Positions 57,700 through 64,000 of a stretch of 64,000 nucleotides of DNA are shown piece after piece. Where the stretch lies: NCBI RefSeq assembly GCF_002094305.1, contig NZ_LWTX01000002.1, positions 558,001-622,000 on the forward strand. The letters run 5' to 3'. The stretch is from Prescottella equi. GTDB lineage: Bacteria; Actinomycetota; Actinomycetes; Mycobacteriales; Mycobacteriaceae. Each line of letters starts with the position of its first letter. The first letter of the stretch is position 1. A program made the translations under genes and the position numbers. The notes beneath the pieces are model-generated. The model ran no database searches. It was not told where the DNA came from and saw nothing but the letters and a program-made list of their open reading frames with translations.

Positions 57700-59827
57700 A
57701 GACGGCGCCGGCCGTGTCGAGCACCCACGCGTACTCGAACGCGACTTCCTTCCACTTCTCGTACCGGCCGCTGACACCGCCGTGCCCGGCGCTCATCTCG
57801 GTCTTGAGCAGCAGCGGTGAGTCGCCCGTCTTCGTCGCGCGCAGCGCCGCAACCCACTTCGCGGGTTCGACGTAGAGCACGCGGGTGTCGTTGATGCTGG
57901 TGATCGCGAGGATGGCCGGGTAGTCCTTGGCCTCGACGTTCTCGTACGGGCTGTAGGAGCGCATGTACTCGTACACCTGCGGGTCCTCGAGCGGGTTGCC
58001 CCACTCGTCCCACTCGATCACCGTCAGCGGCAGATCCGGGTCGAGGATCGACGTGAGCGGATCGACGAACGGCACATTCGCGAGGATGCCCGCGAACAGT
58101 TCGGGGGCCAGGTTCGCGACCGCACCCATCAGCAGACCGCCCGCACTGCCACCGTCGGCCACCAACTGCCCCGGTGTCGTCCGCCCCTCGGCGATGAGAT
58201 GCCTTGCGCACGCGACGAAATCGGTGAAGGTGTTCTTCTTGGTGAGTGTCTTGCCGTTCTCGTACCAGTGCCGCCCCATCTCGCCGCCGCCGCGGACGTG
58301 GGCGACGACGAAGACCATGCCGCGGTCGAGCAGCGAGAGCCGCGCCACCGAGAACGCCGGGTCCATGCTGGCCTCGTACGAGCCGTACCCGTACAGCAGC
58401 GTCGGGGCCGGGTCGCCGCCGATCCCCTTGCGCCGCACGATCGAGAGCGGGATGCGGGTGCCGTCGTCGGCGACCGCCCACTCGCGGTGCTGCTCGTATT
58501 CCGCCGGATCGAAGCCGCCGAGCACCGGCTGCGACTTGCGCAGCAGCAGTTCGCCGGTCGCGAGCCGGTAGTCGTACACCCGAGAGGGCGTGATGAACGA
58601 CGTGTAACCGATCCGCAGCGTCGGCTGCTCCCACTCCGGGTTGGAGCCGAGGCCGACCGAGAACAGTTCCTCGTCGAACTCCATCTCGGTGAGCTCGCCG
58701 TACCCCTCGGGGGTGAGCGGCCAGATCGCCAGCCGGGTCAGCACGTCACGCCGGTAGCTGAGCACGAGATGGTCGGAGAACGTGTCGATGTCCTCGAGCC
58801 GAACGTCGTGGCGATGCGGGACAAGGATTTCCATCGCAGCCGGATCCGTGACGGGCGCCTGCGCGAGCACGAAGTTCTCGGCCTTCTCGCCGTCGACCAC
58901 GTCGTTGTGGAGGATCAGGAAGCGGTCCTCGCCGGCGATCACGGCGTGCTCGGCCGAGTACTCGACGCCCTCGCGGCGCGGCAGGATCACCCGGAACTCG
59001 CCCTCGGGGTCAGCCGACTCGAGGATCCAGCCCTCGGTGGTGACCTTGGAGCCGAGCCAGATCATCAGGTACTTCTCGCTGCGCGTCGAGCCGACCGCCA
59101 CCCAGTAGCGGTCGTCCGGCTCGTGGAAGACCTGGACGTCCTCGTCCTGTCCGGTACCGAGCTTGTGCCGCCACACCGTGTCGGGCCGCCACGACTCGTC
59201 GACCGTGAGGTAGAAGATGTGCCGATGGTCGATCGCCCACGTCGCACCCGGTGCGGTGTTCGGGATCTCGTCGGGCAGCAACTCGCCGGTCTCGAGGTTC
59301 TTGAACCGCAGCGTGTACCGCTCGTCGCCGATCACGTCCACCGAGTACGCGAGCAGCGTGCCGTCGTGACTGAGCGAGAACGCGCCCACCGAGAAGAAGT
59401 CGTGTCCCTCGGCCTCGGCGTTGCCGTCGAGGAGCACCTGCTCGCCCTCGATCGCCGTGTCGGTCGACAGCTCCGGCGGTGTCCAGTCGTCCGGCCCGGC
59501 GATGGGGCACCGGCAGTTGACGCCGTACTGCTTGCCCTCGATGGTGCGCGCGTAGTACCACCAGTCACCGAGTCGTGTCGGGACCGACATGTCGGTCTCC
59601 TGCGTGCGCGACTTGATCTCCTGGAACACCTTCTCCCGCAACGGCTCCAGATGCTCGAGTTGCTGCGCGGTGTACGCGTTCTCGGCCTCGAGGTACGCGA
59701 TGACCTCCGGATCCTCCTTAGCGCGGAGCCATTCGTAATGATCGACGAAGGTGTCCCCGTGATGCGTCCGTTCGAACGGAACCCGCTTGGCGACCGGGGG
59801 CGTAGTCGGCGTCGAGGGCACAGTCAT
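57698..59827 (-). CDS. ptrB: Oligopeptidase B (S9A prolyl oligopeptidase family)
   Basis: 709 residues. An N-terminal beta-propeller is followed by the alpha/beta-hydrolase domain with Ser in GGSAGGLLMG (~561), Asp in NDTRVLY (~646) and His in AGHGGVSGRY (~679). It cleaves short peptides after basic residues in the cytoplasm. The frame is intact and of normal length, unlike the split ptrBa/ptrBb of M. tuberculosis (from memory). It starts one base after the purC stop and so depends on purC transcription. Confidence 0.95.
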   Translation of the reverse strand: MTVPSTPTTPPVAKRVPFERTHHGDTFVDHYEWLRAKEDPEVIAYLEAENAYTAQQLEHLEPLREKVFQEIKSRTQETDMSVPTRLGDWWYYARTIEGKQYGVNCRCPIAGPDDWTPPELSTDTAIEGEQVLLDGNAEAEGHDFFSVGAFSLSHDGTLLAYSVDVIGDERYTLRFKNLETGELLPDEIPNTAPGATWAIDHRHIFYLTVDESWRPDTVWRHKLGTGQDEDVQVFHEPDDRYWVAVGSTRSEKYLMIWLGSKVTTEGWILESADPEGEFRVILPRREGVEYSAEHAVIAGEDRFLILHNDVVDGEKAENFVLAQAPVTDPAAMEILVPHRHDVRLEDIDTFSDHLVLSYRRDVLTRLAIWPLTPEGYGELTEMEFDEELFSVGLGSNPEWEQPTLRIGYTSFITPSRVYDYRLATGELLLRKSQPVLGGFDPAEYEQHREWAVADDGTRIPLSIVRRKGIGGDPAPTLLYGYGSYEASMDPAFSVARLSLLDRGMVFVVAHVRGGGEMGRHWYENGKTLTKKNTFTDFVACARHLIAEGRTTPGQLVADGGSAGGLLMGAVANLAPELFAGILANVPFVDPLTSILDPDLPLTVIEWDEWGNPLEDPQVYEYMRSYSPYENVEAKDYPAILAITSINDTRVLYVEPAKWVAALRATKTGDSPLLLKTEMSAGHGGVSGRYEKWKEVAFEYAWVLDTAGAV

Positions 59828-59828
59828 C

Positions 59829-60713
59829 TCAGCCCACCCAGTCCTCGAACGACAGGCCCGAGATGCGCTCGTACGCCTCGATGTAGCGCGCGCGGGTCGC
59901 GTCGACGATGTCCTGCGGCAGCGGCGGGGGCGGCGTGTCGGACGCGCGGTCCCAGCCGGACTCCGGGCCGGTGAGCCAGTTCCGTACGAACTGCTTGTCG
60001 AAGCTGGGCTGCACCTTGCCGGGCTCGTAGCCGTCGGCCGGCCAGTAGCGCGACGAGTCGGGCGTCAGCACCTCGTCGGCGAGCACCAGGTTGCCTTCGG
60101 CGTCGAGACCGAATTCGAACTTGGTATCGGCGAGGATGATCCCCCGGTCCCGCGCGAAGCTGGCGGCCCGGAAGTAGATGTCGAGGGTGTCGTCGCGCAG
60201 CTTGACCGCGAGGTCCTGGCCCACCTTGTCGACGACCGTCGCGAAGTCGATGTTCTCGTCGTGGTCGCCCAGTTCGGCCTTGCTGGCCGGCGTGAAGATC
60301 GGCTCGGGAAGCTGACTGGCCTCGACCAGGCCCTCGGGCAGCGCGACGCCGCACACCGCGCCGGTGCTGTTGTAGTCCGCCAGACCCGACCCGGTGAGGT
60401 AGCCGCGGGCGACGCACTCGACCGGGAGCATGTTCAGCTTGCGCACGACCAGCGCGCGGCCGAGCACCTCTTCGGGGATGCGCTCGTCGAGCGGGTCTCC
60501 GGCGAGGTGGTTGGTGCCGCCGAGCTTCTCGAAGAAGAAGACACTCATCGCGGTGAGCACGCGACCCTTGTCCGGGATGGGCGTGCTCAGCACATGGTCG
60601 TAGGCCGAGATCCGGTCACTGGCGACCAGCAGCAGGTGCTCGTCGTCGATCGTGTACAGATCGCGGACCTTGCCGCCGGCCAGGTGGGTGTAGGACTCGA
60701 GTGAAGGACGCAC
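59829..60713 (-). CDS. purC: SAICAR synthetase
   Basis: 294 residues from GTG 60713 ([20 protein letters not shown]). PurC joins aspartate to CAIR with [22 protein letters not shown] and the [10 protein letters not shown] segment are family signatures; [12 protein letters not shown] is also present. Upstream in-frame codons back to 60833 fall in the divergent promoter and lack similarity. Purine gene separated from purQS by the siderophore locus. Confidence 0.96.
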   Translation of the reverse strand: MRPSLESYTHLAGGKVRDLYTIDDEHLLLVASDRISAYDHVLSTPIPDKGRVLTAMSVFFFEKLGGTNHLAGDPLDERIPEEVLGRALVVRKLNMLPVECVARGYLTGSGLADYNSTGAVCGVALPEGLVEASQLPEPIFTPASKAELGDHDENIDFATVVDKVGQDLAVKLRDDTLDIYFRAASFARDRGIILADTKFEFGLDAEGNLVLADEVLTPDSSRYWPADGYEPGKVQPSFDKQFVRNWLTGPESGWDRASDTPPPPLPQDIVDATRARYIEAYERISGLSFEDWVG

Positions 60714-60819
60714 GTCCCCAACCCTATCGGTCGCCCGGATCGGCGCATCTCGCCACACGTGTCTGCCCCGATCTGTCCGCAGAACCCCGCTTCTCATGAT
60801 CAACTCCCGTCCCCCCTCC

Positions 60820-60882
60820 CGCGTTTTGCGCACTTATCGCGCGAATTCGGTCCCCGAATGCGCGATAAGTGCGCAAAACGCG
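60820..60882. repeat. 63-nt near-perfect palindrome between purC and the MFS gene
   Basis: Arms 60820-60842 and 60860-60882 are perfect 23-bp complements (core GCGCACTTATCGCGC), and the inside pairs a further 6 bp (ATTCGG/CCGAAT) around a 3-nt loop. It lies between two divergent genes, upstream of both, so it is not a terminator of either. It is unusual for being T/A-containing and symmetrical in a GC-rich promoter gap, and may be a repetitive extragenic palindrome or a control element. No second copy was noticed in this window. Confidence 0.9.
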
Positions 60883-61006
60883 AGGGTGGGGGCGCCGGGT
60901 AGGTGGGGCGCCGGGGTAAGCGGGCGGGTGGAAACGGACGGGAATAGGAACCGGCCGGAGATCGTTAGCCTTGTTTCGGACTTGACTATCGATCGGCAGG
61001 AGAGTG

Positions 61007-62425
61007 ATGGCGACCGAGACCGCCTCGAGGGCATCGGTGGGACTACGGTCGGAGCGCGGCCCGATCCTGCTGTCGCTGATGCTCGCCACGTCACTGGTCG
61101 CGCTCGACAGCACGATCATCGCGACCGCCGTCCTGACGATCGTCGGGGACCTCGGCGGCTTCACCCAGTTCCCGTGGCTCTTCTCCGTCTATCTGCTGGC
61201 GCAGGCCGTGTCGGTGCCGATCTACGGCAAGTTGGCCGACGTCTTCGGACGCAAACCGATCATGCTGTTCGGCATCGCGGTGTTCGCGATCGGATCGCTG
61301 CTGTGCGGCGTGGCCTGGAGCATGCCCGCGCTGATCGTGTTCCGGGCGGTCCAGGGCCTGGGCGCCGGCGCGGTGCAGCCGATGAGTCTGACGATCGCCG
61401 GTGACATCTATTCCGTCGCGGAGCGCGCCAAGGTCCAGGGTTACATCGCGAGCGTGTGGGGCGTGTCGGCGGTACTCGGCCCGACGCTCGGCGGCGTGTT
61501 CTCCGAGTACCTGTCGTGGCGGTGGATCTTCTTGGTGAACCTGCCGCTGTGCGCGATCGCGGCGTGGATGCTGATGCGCAACTTCGCGGAGGAGAAGATC
61601 ACACGCCGCAGTCGCATCGACTACCCCGGCGCCATCCTCCTCACGGGCGGCGCGGCGCTGATGATCCTGGGACTGCTCGAGGGCGGCCAGGCCTGGGCGT
61701 GGGTGTCGCCGGCCGGCATAGGCGTGTTCGTGGCCGGCGCGCTGCTGCTCGTCGCGTTCGTCCTCGTCGAACGACGCGTGGCCGATCCGATCCTGCCGCT
61801 GCACATGCTCACCCGCCGGGTGCTGGTCGCGAGCAGCCTGGTGTCGCTGTCCGTCGGCGCGATCCTGATGGGCCTGACGTCGTACGTGCCGACGTTCGTG
61901 CAGGGAGTCCTCGGCACGGGCGCCCTCGTCGCGGGCTTCGCGCTCGCGGTCCTCACGATCGGCTGGCCCATCGCCGCGTCGCAGGCGGGGCGGCTGTATC
62001 TACGCGTCGGGTTCCGGACGACCGCGCTGATCGGCAGCGTCCTCGTGCTCGCCGGGTCGGCGCTGCTCCTGCTGCTCGGCGACGGCTCCCCGGTGTGGCA
62101 GGTAGGCGCGACGTGCTTCGTCATCGGCTCCGGCATGGGCCTGATCGCGACGCCGACGCTCATCGCGGCGCAGTCCAGCGTCGACTGGTCCGAGCGCGGC
62201 GTCGTCACGTCCACCAACATGTTCGCCCGCTCGATCGGTAGTGCCGTCGGCGTCGCGGTGTTCGGCGCGCTGGTCAACTCCCGTGTCGGAGAAACCGCCG
62301 AGCCCGACCCGACGGCCCTCTCGGGCGCGATCCATCTCGTGTTCGTCGGCATCCTCGGCATCGCGGTGCTGCTGACGGTGTCGTCGGCGCTGATGCCGCG
62401 GGCCGAGAAGGCCCTCGACGGCTGA
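61007..62425 (+). CDS. DHA2-family MFS drug:H+ antiporter (EmrB-like)
   Basis: 472 residues from ATG 61007; AGGAG is 4 nt upstream, better placed than for GTG 61004. Fourteen hydrophobic segments, LDSTIIATAVLTIVGDLGG (motif D1), YGKLADVFGRKP (motif A) and GVSAVLGPTLGGVFSEYLSW (motif C of antiporters). Matches the emrB-like gene next to ptrB in mycobacteria. Substrates unknown. It diverges from purC across the long palindrome. Confidence 0.9.
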   Translation: MATETASRASVGLRSERGPILLSLMLATSLVALDSTIIATAVLTIVGDLGGFTQFPWLFSVYLLAQAVSVPIYGKLADVFGRKPIMLFGIAVFAIGSLLCGVAWSMPALIVFRAVQGLGAGAVQPMSLTIAGDIYSVAERAKVQGYIASVWGVSAVLGPTLGGVFSEYLSWRWIFLVNLPLCAIAAWMLMRNFAEEKITRRSRIDYPGAILLTGGAALMILGLLEGGQAWAWVSPAGIGVFVAGALLLVAFVLVERRVADPILPLHMLTRRVLVASSLVSLSVGAILMGLTSYVPTFVQGVLGTGALVAGFALAVLTIGWPIAASQAGRLYLRVGFRTTALIGSVLVLAGSALLLLLGDGSPVWQVGATCFVIGSGMGLIATPTLIAAQSSVDWSERGVVTSTNMFARSIGSAVGVAVFGALVNSRVGETAEPDPTALSGAIHLVFVGILGIAVLLTVSSALMPRAEKALDG

Positions 62426-62498
62426 CCGGGCCACGACGGCGTGGCCGAATCCCGTTATCCGATGGCCTTTTCAGGCGAACCACACGGCACCGGCAGTA

Positions 62499-62530
62499 GA
62501 TAGGTTGAGGCCTTCCCTGACCGACCTATC
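62499..62530 (+). promoter_or_regulatory. Inverted repeat upstream of the Tat-type binding protein gene
   Basis: GATAGGT (62499-62505) and ACCTATC (62524-62530) are exact complements 18 nt apart; TAGGTTGAGGC within it resembles half of an iron box but the second half is not conserved. Possible weak metal-regulator site. Confidence 0.25.
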
Positions 62531-62548
62531 GGACGGAGCGCCGTATCC

Positions 62549-63607
62549 ATGCCCGTGATCGAATCGACGAAGACCGACGCCCGCCTCGGAGACTGGAACG
62601 GCGACGTCCGCCGCCCGACGTCCGCGCGCACCACACGAGACATGGACCGTGAATTCGGCACTCTCGTCGATGCCCTGACCCGACGCGGTTTCCTCACCGG
62701 CGCGGCCGCACTCGGCGCCCTGGGCGCGCTGTCGGCGTGCTCGACCAGACCGGGGAACAGTGCGACGTCCGACGCGTCGGTCGAGATCGTGGTGGGCGAC
62801 GAGCGATACCGGCTCCCGCGTGACCCGCAGCGTGTCGTGGTGCTCGAGGCCCGAGCCGCGCTCGACTTCGCCCTGCTCGCCGAGTACCCGATCGTCGCCA
62901 CCAACTGGGACGACAGGTCGCAACTCATGCAGCGAGTGCCCGCCGGGACGGAGCGTCTCGGCGGCACCAACAACGAACCGAACGCCGAGGCGATTCTCGG
63001 CTACGAACCGGATCTGCTGGTCGTGGGTCAGGGTTGGTGGGACTACTACCGGGAGCGGGGGCTCCTGGGGACCGACATCGCGCCGGTTCTCGTCGTCGAC
63101 CAGGGGACTCCCGGATCGACGTGGAAGCGAGCGATGACCGAGCAGTTGACGGCACTCGATCGACGCGACGTCGCCGACCGTGTGGTTGCTCGCTACAACG
63201 CCGAACTGGCGCAGGCGCGTGCCGCGATGGCCGGGCTTCTCGACGGGAAGACCATCGCGATCGCGGGTGCGGACAAGGGACAACTCTGGCTGCAGAACGA
63301 CACGTTCGCGGTGTCGGTGGCGCGCGACCTCGGATTGGACGTGCTGACCGATCCCGCGCACGCGTCTGCGGACAACAGGGGAATCACCTTCTACGCGCTC
63401 GAACAACTCGACATCTTCGAGCAGGCGGATTTCGTCCTGTTGCAGAATCCCGACGCCGCCGAGGCCCAGTCGCCGACGTGGAAAAGGGTGCGCGCGGTCC
63501 GAGACGGTCATGTCGGGCAGCTGCGGTACGACCTCAACAGCGGTCTGGCACTGACCGCGATGGCGCTCGCCGCCGACATCGCGGAGCAGGTCCAGGTAAT
63601 GCGCTGA
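62549..63607 (+). CDS. Iron-siderophore-type ABC substrate-binding protein, Tat/lipoprotein signal
   Basis: 352 residues from ATG 62549; ATG 62642 (MDREFGTLVDALTRRGF) is a good alternative that would give a normal-length signal. TRRGFLTGAAALGALGALSAC combines a twin-arginine motif with a lipobox, so it is probably exported folded and lipid-anchored. The mature part is a class III binding protein with the FepB-like PRDPQRVVVLEARAALDFALL and GYEPDLLVVG strands. It likely binds a ferric siderophore, but vitamin B12 or haem cannot be excluded because a cobalamin riboswitch and another lipoprotein follow. No ABC permease is in the window. Confidence 0.8.
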   Translation: MPVIESTKTDARLGDWNGDVRRPTSARTTRDMDREFGTLVDALTRRGFLTGAAALGALGALSACSTRPGNSATSDASVEIVVGDERYRLPRDPQRVVVLEARAALDFALLAEYPIVATNWDDRSQLMQRVPAGTERLGGTNNEPNAEAILGYEPDLLVVGQGWWDYYRERGLLGTDIAPVLVVDQGTPGSTWKRAMTEQLTALDRRDVADRVVARYNAELAQARAAMAGLLDGKTIAIAGADKGQLWLQNDTFAVSVARDLGLDVLTDPAHASADNRGITFYALEQLDIFEQADFVLLQNPDAAEAQSPTWKRVRAVRDGHVGQLRYDLNSGLALTAMALAADIAEQVQVMR

Positions 63608-63608
63608 C

Positions 63609-63623
63609 GACCCCGGAGGGGTC
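63609..63623 (+). terminator. Short hairpin after the binding-protein gene
   Basis: GACCCC-GGA-GGGGTC, a 6-bp stem starting 1 nt past the stop; a weak terminator candidate. Confidence 0.4.
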
Positions 63624-63691
63624 TGCACCGCCTTCCGCGCCCTCGACCGCCGAACAGCACGAAACCGACAAGGCCGACCATTGCCCGGGCA

Positions 63692-63871
63692 CCGGTCGTC
63701 TATTCTTCACGATGTCGTCACGGTGTTCGGGAAGTCCGGTAGAAGCCGGCGCGGTACTCGCCACTGTGGGCAGGTACGTCGACTACTAGGGGTTCGACCC
63801 CAGCCACTGGATGCTCACGCATCCGGGAAGGCGTAGTCGGCGGTCATCCCTGCCGAGCCAGGAGACCGGCC
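63692..63871 (+). ncRNA. Cobalamin (AdoCbl) riboswitch
   Basis: The conserved core is present in order: GGGAAGTCCGGT...CCGGCGCGG, CGCCACTGT (63760-63768 region) and the B12 box AGCCAGGAGACCGGCC (63856-63871). CCGGTC at 63692 pairs with GACCGG at 63864 to close the P1 stem. It lies directly upstream of a lipoprotein start and should lower its expression when adenosylcobalamin is abundant. Deviations from consensus are small (GGTA for GGTG; CTCGCC for CCCGC). Confidence 0.9.
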
Positions 63872-63919
63872 GTGACGCATACCTGCACGTTTTCCACGAG
63901 TCATGGAAGGCGGGTCGCT

Positions 63920-64000
63920 TTGCGTACCCCTATCTCTCGCCGAGTCATCTCTACGGCAGCGGTGTCGATCGCCGCAGCCCTCACCCTCACCGCCTGCGGC
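63920..64000 (+). CDS. Lipoprotein gene under the cobalamin riboswitch (3' end outside window)
   Basis: Only 27 codons are visible. From TTG 63920 (GGAAGG 9 nt upstream) it reads LRTPISRRVISTAAVSIAAA followed by LTLTACG: a signal peptide with lipobox LTAC. GTG 63872 is an in-frame alternative that abuts the B12 box. With the riboswitch, a corrinoid or cobalt binding lipoprotein such as a BtuF-like protein is the likeliest role, but the mature protein cannot be seen. Confidence 0.65.
   Translation, partial: MRTPISRRVISTAAVSIAAALTLTACG

Noticed and set aside
62499-62530. Third iron box before the Tat-type binding protein.
   Set aside because: Only one half resembles the consensus; kept solely as a weak inverted repeat.

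Overview
The window is GC-rich, with many GTG starts and tightly packed genes that often overlap by 4 bp (ATGA/GTGA). Its gene content points to an actinobacterium of the Mycobacteriales, most likely a Rhodococcus or close relative. Supporting signs are a DUF3073 gene beside purM, a small-type PurL with separate PurS and PurQ, IdeR-type iron boxes, and gene neighbourhoods that, from memory, match the Mycobacterium tuberculosis purC-to-pabC stretch (about Rv0780-Rv0812). The species cannot be fixed from the sequence.

Layout. 1-5268 (minus strand): a cydA-cydB-cydD-cydC operon for cytochrome bd oxidase and its assembly exporter; cydC runs off the left edge. 5425-9514: a pabC-like lyase diverges from a plus-strand run of YgfZ-like, MOSC and asparaginase genes that overlap by 4 bp, then DUF3073. 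9712-20592: purine genes purM, purF and purL, interleaved with an SCP-like protein, a flavin/F420 oxidoreductase-like protein, a membrane hydrolase, a CPBP protease, an M18 aminopeptidase, a VOC protein and an AhpD-like protein. 20589-25689: a dehydrogenase-like protein, then a C4-dicarboxylate symporter divergent from its likely DcuS/DcuR-type two-component system. 25808-31582: purQ/purS, an UlaG-like hydrolase, a VOC/TetR divergent pair, a DUF2334 protein, a glutathione peroxidase and an MHS-type transporter.

31633-57629 is a 26-kb catecholate siderophore locus. Plus-strand genes make and activate 2,3-dihydroxybenzoate (isochorismate synthase, isochorismatase, dehydrogenase, AMP ligase). 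A free-standing aryl carrier protein, two NRPSs (C-A-T-C-A-T-E and C-A-T-E-C-A-T-E), an EntS-like exporter, a ferric-siderophore binding lipoprotein and a siderophore-interacting reductase fused to a methyltransferase-like domain lie on the minus strand. Two near-consensus IdeR iron boxes sit at the divergent dhb/NRPS1 promoter and before the binding-protein gene. The locus has no thioesterase, MbtH, N-hydroxylase, permease or phosphopantetheinyl transferase, and the last NRPS domain is an epimerase. It lies between two blocks of the otherwise conserved purine neighbourhood.

57698-64000: intact ptrB one base downstream of purC, a DHA2-type MFS gene divergent from purC across a remarkable 63-nt palindrome, a Tat/lipobox substrate-binding protein, and at the right edge a cobalamin riboswitch in front of a truncated lipoprotein gene. 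No tRNA, rRNA, IS element or CRISPR array was seen. The only gene-free stretch above 300 bases is 63608-63919, which holds a short hairpin and the riboswitch.
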